Source: Blastococcus sp. LR1 (GTDB lineage Bacteria; Actinomycetota; Actinomycetes; Mycobacteriales; Geodermatophilaceae). From it: 64,000 bases of DNA. The position numbers and the translations under genes were made by a program. The notes under the pieces were generated by a model. That model worked only from the letters and a program-made list of their open reading frames with translations. It ran no database searches and had not been told where the DNA came from. This document shows, piece after piece, positions 1 to 7,693 of the stretch (position 1 is the stretch's first letter; every line of letters starts with the position of its first letter). The stretch spans positions 620,001 to 684,000 of the forward strand of contig NZ_JAIUJY010000002.1 in NCBI RefSeq assembly GCF_020166105.1, read 5' to 3'.

Positions 1-93
1 ATGCGGCACGGCGACTTCCTCGAGTCACCAGTTGAGCAGTTGCATCTAATGGTGCCAATGGCAGAGCTAGCCAAGATTCCCGGCTTTAGCTGA
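1..93 (+). CDS. C-terminal fragment of an unknown protein (partial)
   Basis: Frame 1 is open from the first base of the window to a TGA at 91-93 and would give the last 30 residues of a protein ending in IPGFS. It converges on the next gene with only six bases between the two stop codons, a spacing normal for two real convergent genes. Base composition is like the neighbouring gene and lower in GC than the rest of the window. Nothing in so short a fragment identifies a family, and chance openness over 90 bases is quite possible. Confidence 0.35.
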   Translation: MRHGDFLESPVEQLHLMVPMAELAKIPGFS

Positions 94-99
94 CCCTTA

Positions 100-1446
100 T
101 CAACGCGCCCGTGCAAGACAATATGTCATCTCGCTTACCCAGTCAGATATACGATACTCCTCAAGAAGAAGCTTCCCCTCAATGAGAGGCTCCGGCGCCC
201 AAAGCCACGCTAGCTTGTCGCTCTTTGCGACATCCTCGTCTCCTAAGAGTTCTGAGATCTGGTCGATTGACCCCTGCTGCCGCAAGAGGCAAGATGCGAT
301 GTTGACAGAAATCAGGGGCTTCTGACCCGGACTACTCCGAAGTATCTGTCGAAGCTCGGTCTCGGCAGCGCCCGGATGCCGAACTATCCGTAAGAAGGCA
401 TGAGCAATAGCTAGTTCAACACTCGCCGGCGCGGCGGAACTTGCCCGGGCGGCCAAGCCCACTGCGGCATCGAAGGCTCCAACCTTGGTAAGCGTGACCA
501 GTTCCTGCATCACCTCCGACGCTGTCATCCCCGCGAGCACCTCTGCGTCACTGCTAGCTGCACAGACCCGCCGAGCGAGAGCACTGACGACCATCGCCAT
601 GGAGACAGGGCGTTCTGCAACCAAGCGCACAGGGACGCCAGCATCGCCGCACACTGCCTCCGGGCGATCCAGGAACGCTAATTCCCACTGCAGGGACGCG
701 GTCCGCCACTCGTCCAATCTGGTCTTCGTGAACCGATCGAATATCCAGCGCGTCGCATCTACCCCGCCCGGCAATACGCGATCTGCGGGCTCCAGTTGAA
801 CCCGTTGCGCATCCCGCCGCCAGACGATCAGGTGGGCCAAGGCAGCTTCATCGATCCACTGATTTAGCTCTGCAATGCCCGGCCCGGTCAGCGCGGACAT
901 GAGAAGACCGCTTTCGTCCATATCCGGCAGGTGCGCAAACGCGGTCAACCAGCCGCGCAACTGCCGCGGGAGAGCGTCGGCGTCAACGACTCCTCGGCGC
1001 GTAGCGGCCATCGCATGCACTACGTGAAGGGTGACTCGACGAGCTAAGAGTGGGCCGATACAGAGCCGCACGATTGCATCAGCGAGAATTCCCCGCTCGC
1101 CCAGCCGCGCCAATGCCGAAGTGATAAGTACTGAACGATGAAAGCCTCCAGCGGCCCACGGCACCACTTCAAGGCCGTCGTGAACCACCCGAAGAAGCGC
1201 AGTCGTCGGCCACGCCACGCTAGGTTCGCGGCCGCGGTACTCAGCGGCTAGCGCCCCCACATCGAAAGAGCGTGCGGCGGCGTCGTACGCGGCCTGTTGC
1301 GTCTCGTGATCAGCGACCCGCTCGCATAGCAAGGACCCCCCACAGCGGTCATGCCCGTTCTCGCTGCACCACTGCGCGTGATGCGCTAGGGCCGCCGCCG
1401 TGACCGCCGCGATCTCAGCATTTGATGGCTCCCCCGCACCTTGCAC
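100..1446 (-). CDS. Hypothetical protein, 448 aa, low-GC for this genome
   Basis: I do not recognise this protein. It starts at GTG 1446 preceded on the minus strand by a GGGGGAG ribosome-binding site about six bases away. The protein is soluble, mostly alpha-helical in appearance and rich in Ala/Leu, with a Cys/His cluster near residues 22-41 (HHAQWC, CGGSLLC) that could be structural or metal binding. Helical stretches around residues 300-420 (AFDAAVGLAARASSAAP, AETELRQILRSSPG) look like tetratricopeptide-type helix pairs but no clear repeat period was established. Its base composition is plainly lower in GC than its neighbours (35 of 60 in bases 181-240, counted by hand) and it uses codons that are rare elsewhere here, so it may be acquired DNA. 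It has no visible partner gene. Confidence 0.7.
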   Translation of the reverse strand: MQGAGEPSNAEIAAVTAAALAHHAQWCSENGHDRCGGSLLCERVADHETQQAAYDAAARSFDVGALAAEYRGREPSVAWPTTALLRVVHDGLEVVPWAAGGFHRSVLITSALARLGERGILADAIVRLCIGPLLARRVTLHVVHAMAATRRGVVDADALPRQLRGWLTAFAHLPDMDESGLLMSALTGPGIAELNQWIDEAALAHLIVWRRDAQRVQLEPADRVLPGGVDATRWIFDRFTKTRLDEWRTASLQWELAFLDRPEAVCGDAGVPVRLVAERPVSMAMVVSALARRVCAASSDAEVLAGMTASEVMQELVTLTKVGAFDAAVGLAARASSAAPASVELAIAHAFLRIVRHPGAAETELRQILRSSPGQKPLISVNIASCLLRQQGSIDQISELLGDEDVAKSDKLAWLWAPEPLIEGKLLLEEYRISDWVSEMTYCLARAR

Positions 1447-1686
1447 GTCTGCTCCCCCACGTAACGATGCTTACGGCGTCCCGTCCCACGGTCCCTCGGG
1501 ATCACAAGGCTACGGGGACCAACCGCCAACGACCGGCGACATCGGCCCCTGGGTGGGGGAGCAATCACTCCGGCGCACCAACCATGGGCAGAGCACTTTG
1601 GGACTAGACCCTACGGCTCAACGCGCCCTCGCCGAGCCGCCGCATCGCGAGCAGCCACGCAACGGGATCGGATGCGGAAAGCAAAG
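1447..1686. other. Non-coding gap between the low-GC gene and the SRP RNA
   Basis: About 240 bases with no convincing gene on either strand. It contains an 11-base inverted repeat, TGCTCCCCCAC at 1450-1460 and its complement GTGGGGGAGCA at 1553-1563; the left arm overlaps the ribosome-binding site of the preceding gene. Short open frames on the plus strand here have no ribosome-binding site and low-complexity translations, so they were not called. Promoter elements for the minus-strand gene are expected here but no clear -35/-10 pair was found. Confidence 0.4.
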
Positions 1687-1780
1687 GACCCCCCGCGCAC
1701 CCGCCAGAGCCCGCTTATCCTTGCTGCCTTCCGGCCCTGGGGAGGTTCACAGGATGACGCCACACGAGGGGTCTCCCCCA
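1687..1780 (-). ncRNA. ffs: Signal recognition particle RNA, bacterial small type
   Basis: The minus strand contains the diagnostic SRP apical stem-loop: CCAGGGCCGGAAGGCAGC followed by AAGGATAAG, i.e. the GGAA tetraloop and the asymmetric internal loops bound by Ffh. The flanks, CATCCTGTGAACC on the 5' side and GGCTCTGGCGGGTG on the 3' side, match the standard bacterial SRP RNA hairpin, and the outer GGGGGAGACC and GGGGGGTCC regions mark the ends. A TACAGT -10 candidate lies at 1780-1785 on the minus strand, so transcription probably begins within a few bases of the proposed 5' end. Exact ends are uncertain by about ten bases. It functions in co-translational membrane targeting. Confidence 0.92.
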
Positions 1781-1873
1781 CTGTAGAGGAAACCGGTCGA
1801 GCTCCCGACGCACGCCCCGATACGCTGCCGTCGCGCTCCGCCAGCCGAGCCGCCGGAACCGCACGGGAGCGTC

Positions 1874-2794
1874 ATGTCCACCCCGCACGTCGCCGTCTCC
1901 GGGCGCGGGTTCCTGCTCGTCGTCCTCGCCTCGCTGTGCTGGGGCACCTCGGGCGCGAGCGGCAAGATCGTCGCCGACCGCACCGACCTCGGCCCCCTGG
2001 ACATCGCCTGGCACCGGATGGCGATCGGCGCCGTCGCGCTGCTGGCGGCCTGGGCGCTCACCCGCCGCCGGTCCGGTCCGACGCCGGCGATCTCCCGCGG
2101 CACCGCCGTCCGTCTGGTCCTGGTCGGAGCCGGCCTGGCCGCCTACCAACTGGCCTACTTCGCCGCCGTCGCCACGGCAGGGGTCAGCATCGCGACGCTG
2201 GTCGCGCTCGGCCTCGCTCCGCTGCTGATCGCCGTCGGGGGCACTCTGCTCGGACACGGCCGGCCCGACCGGGCCACCGGGGTCGCCCTCGTCGTCGCGC
2301 TGGTCGGGCTGGTCCTGCTGGTCGGCGTCTCCGCCGGCGCCGACACCGGGACGACGATCGCGCTCGGCGCCCTGATGGCCGTCGGCTCGGCGCTGGGCTA
2401 CGCCGTCGTCACACTGGCCGGTGGCGGCGTCCCGGCCGGCATCCCGGTCACCCTGGTGGGCTTCGCCGGCGGCGCGCTGCTCCTGACCCCCGCGGCGTTG
2501 GCGCTCGGTCTCCGGACCACGACCGAGCCGACGGCGCTGGCGGTGCTGATCTACCTGGGGCTCGTGCCGAGCGCGCTGGCGTACGCGATGTTCTTCACCG
2601 GGCTGCGGACGGTGCCCGGAGCGGTCGCCTCGATCGTCACCCTGCTGGAGCCGCTCACCGCCACGGCGCTGGCGACGGCGTTCCTCGGCGAGCGGCTCTC
2701 CGCGCCGGCGCTGCTCGGCGGGTTCCTCGTGCTGGCCGCCGTCGCGGGGCTGTACCTGCACCGGCTGCGGCAGCCCTCGCCGGCCGACGTCTGA
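1874..2794 (+). CDS. EamA/DMT-family transporter
   Basis: A 306-residue integral membrane protein with about ten hydrophobic segments arranged as two EamA halves (residues about 14-145 and 160-295). The first half carries the typical LCWGTSGASGKI start and the second the SALAYAMFFTGLRTVPGAVASIVTLLEPL pattern seen in two shorter pieces near residues 237-262, which is characteristic of drug/metabolite transporters. The ATG at 1874 follows GGGAG at 1865-1869. These proteins export amino acids, nucleosides or other small metabolites; the substrate cannot be read from sequence. It stands alone on the plus strand, between the SRP RNA and a strong terminator hairpin. Confidence 0.9.
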   Translation: MSTPHVAVSGRGFLLVVLASLCWGTSGASGKIVADRTDLGPLDIAWHRMAIGAVALLAAWALTRRRSGPTPAISRGTAVRLVLVGAGLAAYQLAYFAAVATAGVSIATLVALGLAPLLIAVGGTLLGHGRPDRATGVALVVALVGLVLLVGVSAGADTGTTIALGALMAVGSALGYAVVTLAGGGVPAGIPVTLVGFAGGALLLTPAALALGLRTTTEPTALAVLIYLGLVPSALAYAMFFTGLRTVPGAVASIVTLLEPLTATALATAFLGERLSAPALLGGFLVLAAVAGLYLHRLRQPSPADV

Positions 2795-2809
2795 CCCGGC
2801 CGCGGAACG

Positions 2810-2843
2810 CGACGAGCCCCCGGCGTCTGCCGGGGGCTCGTCG
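2810..2843. terminator. Perfect 15-bp hairpin, bidirectional terminator
   Basis: CGACGAGCCCCCGGC (2810-2824), loop GTCT, then the exact complement to 2843. It sits just after the EamA stop and just beyond the 3' end of the oppositely oriented tRNA-Ser, so it can end both transcripts. There is no long T tract, as usual in high-GC actinobacteria. Confidence 0.75.
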
Positions 2844-2848
2844 ACCTG

Positions 2849-2933
2849 CGGAGGATGGGAGATTCGAACTCCCGAGGGGTTGCCCCCAACCCGCTTTCCA
2901 AGCGAGCGCCATAGGCCACTAGGCGAATCCTCC
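2849..2933 (-). tRNA. tRNA-Ser (anticodon GGA)
   Basis: Read on the minus strand the acceptor stem GGAGGAT pairs with ATCCTCC and the discriminator is G, as for serine. The anticodon loop is TTGGAAA, giving anticodon GGA. A long variable arm (TTGGGGGCAACCCC) marks a class II tRNA, and the T arm is GGGAGTTCGAATCTCCC. CCA is not encoded. It should read UCC and UCU codons. Confidence 0.95.
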
Positions 2934-3095
2934 AGGTACGACGAGGATCGTACCGGGCGCCTCCCGGAGGATCTGCGGGACACCACCGGGGAGGCCGAGC
3001 CGCGCCCGGTGCGGCATCCTGCACCGCAGGGCGGTTCGCCGGGAAGCCACTGGGGAAGGCTCCTGAACTGCGGGTCACTGACGAGGAGGCACGAC

Positions 3096-3443
3096 ATGGG
3101 CGAGCACAGCGAGGTACGGCCGGACGTCGTCGAGGCGATCGTCGCGGTGCTCAAGGGTGGTGACGCCGGAGAGCTGCCGCCCGGCGCGACGGCGGAGGAG
3201 AAGACCGCCGCGAAGGACCGCTACCTGTCGGAGTTCGTCGCCGAGCGCAGCAAGCGCGACCGGCAGGCTCAGGCGTGGGAGCTGCTGCTGACCCGCAGCT
3301 ACGACGAGCCCCCCACGTGGGCCCGCATCTTCGACGACCTCGAGCCCGGGGTGCACACCGAGCTGGGCGACCTCTACGACGCCCTCCCCGCCGGCGCGCA
3401 GGAGGAGTACGCGCGCCGGTACGGCGTGCCCTCCACCGTCTGA
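3096..3443 (+). CDS. Hypothetical soluble protein, 115 aa
   Basis: An acidic, helix-forming 115-residue protein. The frame is open further upstream, but that part would run through the tRNA gene; the ATG at 3096 is preceded by GAGGAGG at 3083-3089 and is the clear start. There is no signal peptide or membrane segment. Features include GATAEEKTAAKDRYLSEFV near residues 33-51, an RDRQAQAWELLLTRSYDEPP stretch, and the end ARRYGVPSTV. I do not recognise a named family. It lies 19 bases ahead of the Ser/Thr kinase gene and may be co-transcribed with it, which hints at but does not prove a shared role. Confidence 0.75.
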   Translation: MGEHSEVRPDVVEAIVAVLKGGDAGELPPGATAEEKTAAKDRYLSEFVAERSKRDRQAQAWELLLTRSYDEPPTWARIFDDLEPGVHTELGDLYDALPAGAQEEYARRYGVPSTV

Positions 3444-3462
3444 GCGCGGCCGTTCCCCGTCG

Positions 3463-5175
3463 ATGACCCGTCCTGTCGTCACCGCCCCCGGCCGCCTCAT
3501 CGCCGGGCGCTACCGGCTCGAGTCGCAGATCGGTGGCGGCGGGATGGGCGCCGTCTGGCTCGCCCGTGACGAGCTGCTCGGCCGCAACGTCGCCGTCAAG
3601 CAGGTCCTCTCCCCGCTCGGCGCCGACGAGAGACAGGTCGACGAGCAGCGTCAGCGTGCGCTGCGCGAGGGCCGGATCGCCGCGCGACTGAGCCATCCGC
3701 ACGCGATCTCGGTCTACGACGTGGCGCTGGAGGGCGGCGCCCCGTGGCTGGTCATGGAGTACCTGCCCTCCCGCAGCCTGTCGGAGGTGCTCACCGAGGA
3801 CGGCGTCCTGCGGGTCGACCAGGTCGCGCAGATCGGCGCCCAGGTGGCCGACGCACTGGCCGCCACGCACGCCGCCGGGATCGTGCACCGCGACGTGAAA
3901 CCCGCGAACATCCTCATCGGCCAGGGCGGGCGCGTCGCCGGGCTGGTCAAGATCACCGACTTCGGCATCTCGCACGCCCAGGGCGACGTCACCCTGACCC
4001 AGACCGGCCAGATCACCGGCACCCCCGCCTACCTCGCCCCCGAGGTGGCGCAGGGACAGGAGATGACCGAGGCCAGCGACGTCTTCTCGCTCGGGGCCAC
4101 GCTCTACACCTGCCTCGAGGGCGGGCCCCCGTTCGGCATGGACGACAACGCGCTCGGCATGCTGCACCGCGTCGCCGGCGGACGGATCACCCCACCGCGG
4201 CGGGCCGGGGAGCTGACGGCGCCCCTGATGCGGATGCTCGCCGTCGATCCCGCGGAGCGCCCCGTCATGACCGAGGTGCGCGACCGGCTGGCCACACTCG
4301 CCGCCGGCCGGAACGGCGACACGACGACGGTGCTGCTGGCCCGCACCGACCTCGCGTCGCCGGATCGCCCGGGTACCGATCGACCGGGCACCGCCGTCTT
4401 CCCCGCGGCAGCGAGCGCCCCCACCCCGGCTCCCACGCCCGCACCGGCGTCGGCACCGGCTGCTGCGCCGGCTCCCACGTCCGTCGACCAGCCGACGCCC
4501 GTCCCGGCGGCGGACCCGACCCCCCTCCCCGCCACGGCCCCCGCTCCGGCGGCCCGGCCGGCGGTGGCGGCACAGCCGCCGACGAGGACCGGGCCCGCTG
4601 CCGCGTCGACCGGCGCACGCCGCCGGCGACGGTGGCCGTGGGTGGCCGCGGCCCTCGCGGCGTTGGCGCTGGTCGGGTTGCTGGTCGTGCTGCTGAACCT
4701 CTCTCCCGACGACCCGGACGAGAACGCGGGCGATCCGTCGCCGTCGAGCTCCGAGCCGGCGCCCACCTCCGCCGACGAGGACGAGGACGGGCCGACGACG
4801 TCGGACACCGAGCCCGAACCCGATGTCCCGACGACGGAGCCGACCGAGGAGCCCGCCGGGGACCCGCTCAGCGCCGACAACATCGAGGAGTTCCTCGAGG
4901 ACTACCACCGGCAGGTGATCGAGGATCCCGCCGCCGCGTACGACCGCACCGGTCCGACCCTGCGGGCGAACATCAGCCGCGAGAACTACATCGCGTACTG
5001 GAACCAGTTCTCGGACGTGCGGCTCAGCGAGCTGCAGGCCGCCGACGGTCAGACGCAGGTCACCGGCCGGCTCGAGTGGACGTACACGAACGGCGAGCGG
5101 GAGTCAGCCGTCCGCGCGTTCACCCTCCTCGAGCAGGACGGTCAGCTGATCCTGGACAGCGAGCTCGACCCCTGA
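3463..5175 (+). CDS. Transmembrane serine/threonine protein kinase
   Basis: A 570-residue Hanks-type kinase. The catalytic domain spans about residues 16-270: glycine loop IGGGGMGAV, ATP lysine in NVAVKQV, catalytic loop VHRDVKPANIL near residue 141, DFG in ITDFGIS near 165, and the GTPAYLAPE activation segment. A Pro/Ala-rich linker (about 300-385) leads to a basic patch and one membrane helix near 390-412. An acidic Ser/Thr/Glu linker (about 415-465) follows, then a small extracytoplasmic domain (about 470-570) beginning NIEEFLEDYH. It has no PASTA repeats, so it is not a PknB orthologue; the outer domain resembles small SnoaL/NTF2-like sensor modules of actinobacterial kinases, by appearance only. 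It phosphorylates unknown cytoplasmic targets in response to an external cue. The ATG at 3463 lies 19 bases after the previous stop. Confidence 0.93.
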   Translation: MTRPVVTAPGRLIAGRYRLESQIGGGGMGAVWLARDELLGRNVAVKQVLSPLGADERQVDEQRQRALREGRIAARLSHPHAISVYDVALEGGAPWLVMEYLPSRSLSEVLTEDGVLRVDQVAQIGAQVADALAATHAAGIVHRDVKPANILIGQGGRVAGLVKITDFGISHAQGDVTLTQTGQITGTPAYLAPEVAQGQEMTEASDVFSLGATLYTCLEGGPPFGMDDNALGMLHRVAGGRITPPRRAGELTAPLMRMLAVDPAERPVMTEVRDRLATLAAGRNGDTTTVLLARTDLASPDRPGTDRPGTAVFPAAASAPTPAPTPAPASAPAAAPAPTSVDQPTPVPAADPTPLPATAPAPAARPAVAAQPPTRTGPAAASTGARRRRRWPWVAAALAALALVGLLVVLLNLSPDDPDENAGDPSPSSSEPAPTSADEDEDGPTTSDTEPEPDVPTTEPTEEPAGDPLSADNIEEFLEDYHRQVIEDPAAAYDRTGPTLRANISRENYIAYWNQFSDVRLSELQAADGQTQVTGRLEWTYTNGERESAVRAFTLLEQDGQLILDSELDP

Positions 5176-5192
5176 TCCACCCCTGACGACGA

Positions 5193-5231
5193 CGGAGCCC
5201 CCGCCTCCCTCACGGGAGAGCAGGGGCTCCG
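5193..5231. terminator. Hairpin terminator between the kinase gene and tRNA-Ser
   Basis: CGGAGCCCC (5193-5201) pairs exactly with GGGGCTCCG (5223-5231), with an inner CTCCC/GGGAG pairing. It lies between two convergent transcripts, the kinase gene and the minus-strand tRNA. Confidence 0.65.
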
Positions 5232-5241
5232 GTCCAGCTGG

Positions 5242-5327
5242 CGGTGGCGGTGGGATTTGAACCCACGGAGGGGGTTGCCCTCACACGCTTTCGAGGCGTG
5301 CTCCTTCGGCCGCTCGGACACGCCACC
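5242..5327 (-). tRNA. tRNA-Ser (anticodon CGA)
   Basis: Minus strand acceptor GGTGGCG pairs with CGCCACC, discriminator G. The anticodon loop is CTCGAAA, giving anticodon CGA for UCG codons. A long variable arm (GAGGGCAACCCCCTC) and T arm GTGGGTTCAAATCCCAC support a serine class II tRNA. CCA is not encoded. Confidence 0.95.
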
Positions 5328-5337
5328 GCCGAAGAGA

Positions 5338-5802
5338 CTACAGGCCCCGCTGACGGCGGAAGAAGGCACGTAGCAGCGCGCCGCACTCCTCGGCGCGCAC
5401 CCCGCCGGTCACCTCCGGGCGGTGGTTGAGCCGGCGGTCGCGGACCACGTCCCAGAGCGATCCGGCCGCGCCCGCCTTCGGGTCGTCGGCGCCGTAGACC
5501 ACCCGGTCCACGCGCGACAGCACGCTCGCGCCGGCGCACATCGTGCACGGCTCCAGCGTGACGACCAGCGTGCAGCCCGACAGCCGCCAGCCGTCGCCGT
5601 GCACCTCGGCCGCGGCCCGCAGCGCCAGCACCTCCGCGTGCGCGGTGGGGTCGCCGCGCTTCTCCCGCTCGTTGGCGGCCTCGGCCAGCACCGTCCCGTC
5701 CGGCCCGAGGACGACGGCGCCGATCGGGGTGTCGCCCCACTCCTCCGCGGCCGCGGCGAGTTCGAGCGCCCGCCCCATGGCCGCCTCGAGGTCCACGCTC
5801 AT
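5338..5802 (-). CDS. tadA: tRNA-specific adenosine deaminase TadA
   Basis: A 154-residue zinc deaminase that converts A34 to inosine in tRNA-Arg(ACG), the very tRNA encoded at 32725-32797. The zinc and catalytic residues are visible as TAHAEV near residue 53 and EPCTMCAG near 83-90, and the C-terminal helix ECGALLRAFFRRQR is typical of the family. The frame stays open further upstream, but ATG 5802 (MSVDLEAAMGRALELA) gives the normal family length. It is the last gene of a minus-strand group with the HAD hydrolase, the TadA-associated protein and the methyltransferase, though a strong palindrome at 5818-5858 separates it from them and its TAG stop lies just 11 bases from the tRNA-Ser 5' end. 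Confidence 0.93.
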   Translation of the reverse strand: MSVDLEAAMGRALELAAAAEEWGDTPIGAVVLGPDGTVLAEAANEREKRGDPTAHAEVLALRAAAEVHGDGWRLSGCTLVVTLEPCTMCAGASVLSRVDRVVYGADDPKAGAAGSLWDVVRDRRLNHRPEVTGGVRAEECGALLRAFFRRQRGL

Positions 5803-5817
5803 GGGACGTTCCCCGGA

Positions 5818-5858
5818 CAGTCGTGCTCTGCCCCGCCAGGCGGGGCAGAGCACGACTG
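5818..5858. terminator. Perfect 20-bp palindrome between HAD gene and tadA
   Basis: Bases 5818-5837 are the exact reverse complement of 5839-5858 with one base between them (arm begins CAGTCGTGCTCTGCCCCGCC). Such a hairpin would end or strongly attenuate transcription coming from the HAD gene toward tadA. Part of the arm, TCGTGCTCTGC, is also found in the intergenic repeat at 32570-32645. It may be a terminator, an attenuator or a mobile palindromic element. Confidence 0.7.
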
Positions 5859-5875
5859 TGCCGAACCCAGATGTG

Positions 5876-6523
5876 TCACGCGGCGCCGTCCAGAGGGAAG
5901 CCGACCAGCTCCGACAGCTCGGCCAGCGCGACCGCGGGGTCGACGACCTTGATCGTCGAGAAGCCCAGGGCGCGGGCCGGCTTGAGGTTGATGCCCAGGT
6001 CGTCCAGGTAGGCGCAGTCGGTCGCCGTGATCGGCCGCCCCACCGCCTCCGACAGCCGCTCCAGCGCACGGAGGTAGATCTCCGGCTCGGGCTTGCGGAT
6101 GCCCTCCAGCGAGGACTCCACGACGGCGTCGAACAGCTCCAGCAGCTCGCCGAGCCGGCCGGTGCGCTCCATCGGCGCGACGTTGTTCGACAGCACCGCC
6201 AGGGGCAGCCCCGCCTCGCGCAGCCGGCGCACCGCGGCGACCATCGCCGGGCGCACGTCGCCCTGCAGCCCGGCGAGCACGCGGGCGGCGTCGATCCGGT
6301 GACCCAGGGCCGCGGCCTCCGCCTCGAATGCGGCGGAGAACCCGGCGACGTCCAGCTCGTTGCGCTCGTACCGCGCCCACGCGTTGGTGTCGGGGTCGGT
6401 CGAGTTGAGCTGCCGGATCAGCCCGTCGGGCAGCCCCGCCTCGCGCTCGTAGGCGGCGAAGGCCCGCATCGGGCTCTCGGTGATGACACCGCCCAGGTCG
6501 AAGACGACGGCCGAGACGGTCAC
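5876..6523 (-). CDS. HAD-superfamily phosphatase (IA type)
   Basis: A 215-residue cytoplasmic HAD hydrolase. Motif I is VVFDLGGV near residue 5, motif II is LAVLSNNV near 110, the motif III lysine is in GIRKPEPEIY near 140, and the last acidic motif is CAYLDDLGIN near 168. The first Asp of motif I is present but the second position of the DxD is Gly, as in many epoxide-hydrolase-N-like/IA family members, so phosphatase activity is likely but not certain. GTG 6523 overlaps the upstream stop by four bases. Substrate unknown; the location inside a TadA/TadA-associated operon does not define one. Confidence 0.85.
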   Translation of the reverse strand: MTVSAVVFDLGGVITESPMRAFAAYEREAGLPDGLIRQLNSTDPDTNAWARYERNELDVAGFSAAFEAEAAALGHRIDAARVLAGLQGDVRPAMVAAVRRLREAGLPLAVLSNNVAPMERTGRLGELLELFDAVVESSLEGIRKPEPEIYLRALERLSEAVGRPITATDCAYLDDLGINLKPARALGFSTIKVVDPAVALAELSELVGFPLDGAA

Positions 6524-7023
6524 GGCGTCACCGCCGCTGCCAGCTCGTCGGCGAAGCCGAGCCGCGTCGCGATCCGCTCCACCATCTCGTCGGCCCACAG
6601 GTCGTCGGCGGTCACGATGGGTCGCAGCTCCTCGGCGGGCAGGCCGTCGTCGGCGAACAGGTCCATGTCGCCGCCGGGCCAGCCGGTCTCGTCGTCGTCG
6701 AAGGCGCCCTCGGTGTCGACGCCGATGCCGTAGCGCTCCACCACCTCGGCGGCGAGCACCCACTCCAGCATCGCGGCGTCGGAGATCAGGGCGCGCACCA
6801 TGCCGCCCGGGCCGTGCCGCAGCGCCACGAAGTACAGCCGCGAGTCGAGGACCAGCACGAGCGGCGGCGGCCACTCCCCCGCGCCCGGCTCGCCCAGCGC
6901 CCGCTCCAGCACCGGCAGCTCGTCGCCGGCGTCCTCGGCCAGGAGCCGGACCTTCCATCGCCCGCCCTCGCGCGCCACCCGGACCGCGAACCCGGTGCGG
7001 CCGTAGACGCTCCCGTCGGTCAT
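6520..7023 (-). CDS. tRNA adenosine deaminase-associated protein
   Basis: A 167-residue acidic cytoplasmic protein matching the actinobacterial family usually found beside tadA (the TIGR03941 type). Recognisable stretches are FAVRVAREGGRWKVRLL near residue 12, a central LISDAAMLEWVLAAEV, and the acidic DDDETGWPGGDMDLFADDG near 110-130. The function is not known; the partnership with tadA is from conserved neighbourhood only. It overlaps the methyltransferase stop by four bases (ATGA) and the HAD start by four (GTGA), so the three are translationally coupled. Here the HAD gene intervenes between this gene and tadA. Confidence 0.85.
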   Translation of the reverse strand: MTDGSVYGRTGFAVRVAREGGRWKVRLLAEDAGDELPVLERALGEPGAGEWPPPLVLVLDSRLYFVALRHGPGGMVRALISDAAMLEWVLAAEVVERYGIGVDTEGAFDDDETGWPGGDMDLFADDGLPAEELRPIVTADDLWADEMVERIATRLGFADELAAAVTP

Positions 7024-7682
7024 CGCTTGCGGAGCAGGGTCAGGCCGTCGGACAGCGGCATCAGCACGGTCTCCCAGCGCGGGTCGGCGGCGAGTGCGGC
7101 GTTGAGCGCCGCCAGAACATGGGCGGATTCGTCGTCGGGGTCCAGCACCCGCCCCGAGCGCAGCGTGTTGTCCAGCAGGACCACGCCGTTGGTGGTCAGC
7201 CGGGGGTGCAGCTCTTCGACGTAGGCGGCGTAGCCGGGCTTGTCGGCGTCGACGAAGGCCAGGTCGAAGGTCTCCTCGGCCGGCAGCGCCCGCAGGGTCT
7301 CCAGCGCATCGCCGAGGCGCAGCTCGATCCGGTCGGCCAGGCCCGCGCGCTCCCAGTACCGGCGGGCGACGGCGCCCCACTCCTCGTTGCGGTCCAGGCA
7401 GAGCAGCGAGCCGTCCTCCGGGAGGCCCTCGGCGATGCACAGCGCGGAGAACCCGGTGAAGGTGCCGATCTCGATCGCCCTCCGGACGCCGAGCGCGCGG
7501 GTCAGCAGCCGCATCAGCACGCCCTGCTCGGGAGCGATCTGCAGCGTGGGCGAGGCCTCGCCCCGCTCGGCCATCCCAGCGGTCTCCCGGATGAGGTCGG
7601 CCATCACCTCGTCGACCGGTTCCGACGACGCGCGCACGTAGTCCGCCAGCTCGGCGGTGAGGAGGAACGAGCGGGGCGTCAT
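7020..7682 (-). CDS. SAM-dependent O-methyltransferase
   Basis: A 220-residue class I methyltransferase of the catechol/caffeoyl-CoA O-methyltransferase type (Methyltransf_3). The SAM site is AIEIGTFTGFSALCIAEGL near residues 68-86, followed by LLCLDRN and the metal/catalytic region DLAFVDADKPGY near 138-150 and VVLLDNTLRSG near 167. The product of such enzymes is a methylated small phenolic or related acceptor; the acceptor here is unknown. It is the first gene of the minus-strand operon and is divergent from tyrA, with only 11 bases between their starts, so the two promoters must overlap the coding ends or the control is shared. Confidence 0.9.
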   Translation of the reverse strand: MTPRSFLLTAELADYVRASSEPVDEVMADLIRETAGMAERGEASPTLQIAPEQGVLMRLLTRALGVRRAIEIGTFTGFSALCIAEGLPEDGSLLCLDRNEEWGAVARRYWERAGLADRIELRLGDALETLRALPAEETFDLAFVDADKPGYAAYVEELHPRLTTNGVVLLDNTLRSGRVLDPDDESAHVLAALNAALAADPRWETVLMPLSDGLTLLRKR

Positions 7683-7693
7683 AGCCTCTGATC

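Noticed and set aside
1400-1786. Plus-strand open frame spanning the gap and the SRP RNA
   Set aside because: It overlaps the start of the minus-strand gene and the whole SRP RNA and has no ribosome-binding site or recognisable protein sequence.
1715-3154. Long open frame on the minus strand across the EamA gene and tRNA-Ser
   Set aside because: It crosses a tRNA and a terminator, reads as Arg/Gly-rich low-complexity protein, and mirrors the third-position GC of the real plus-strand gene.
3151-4908. Long minus-strand open frame antisense to the Ser/Thr kinase
   Set aside because: The plus strand has all kinase motifs; the antisense frame is a by-product of high GC and has no domain or ribosome-binding site.
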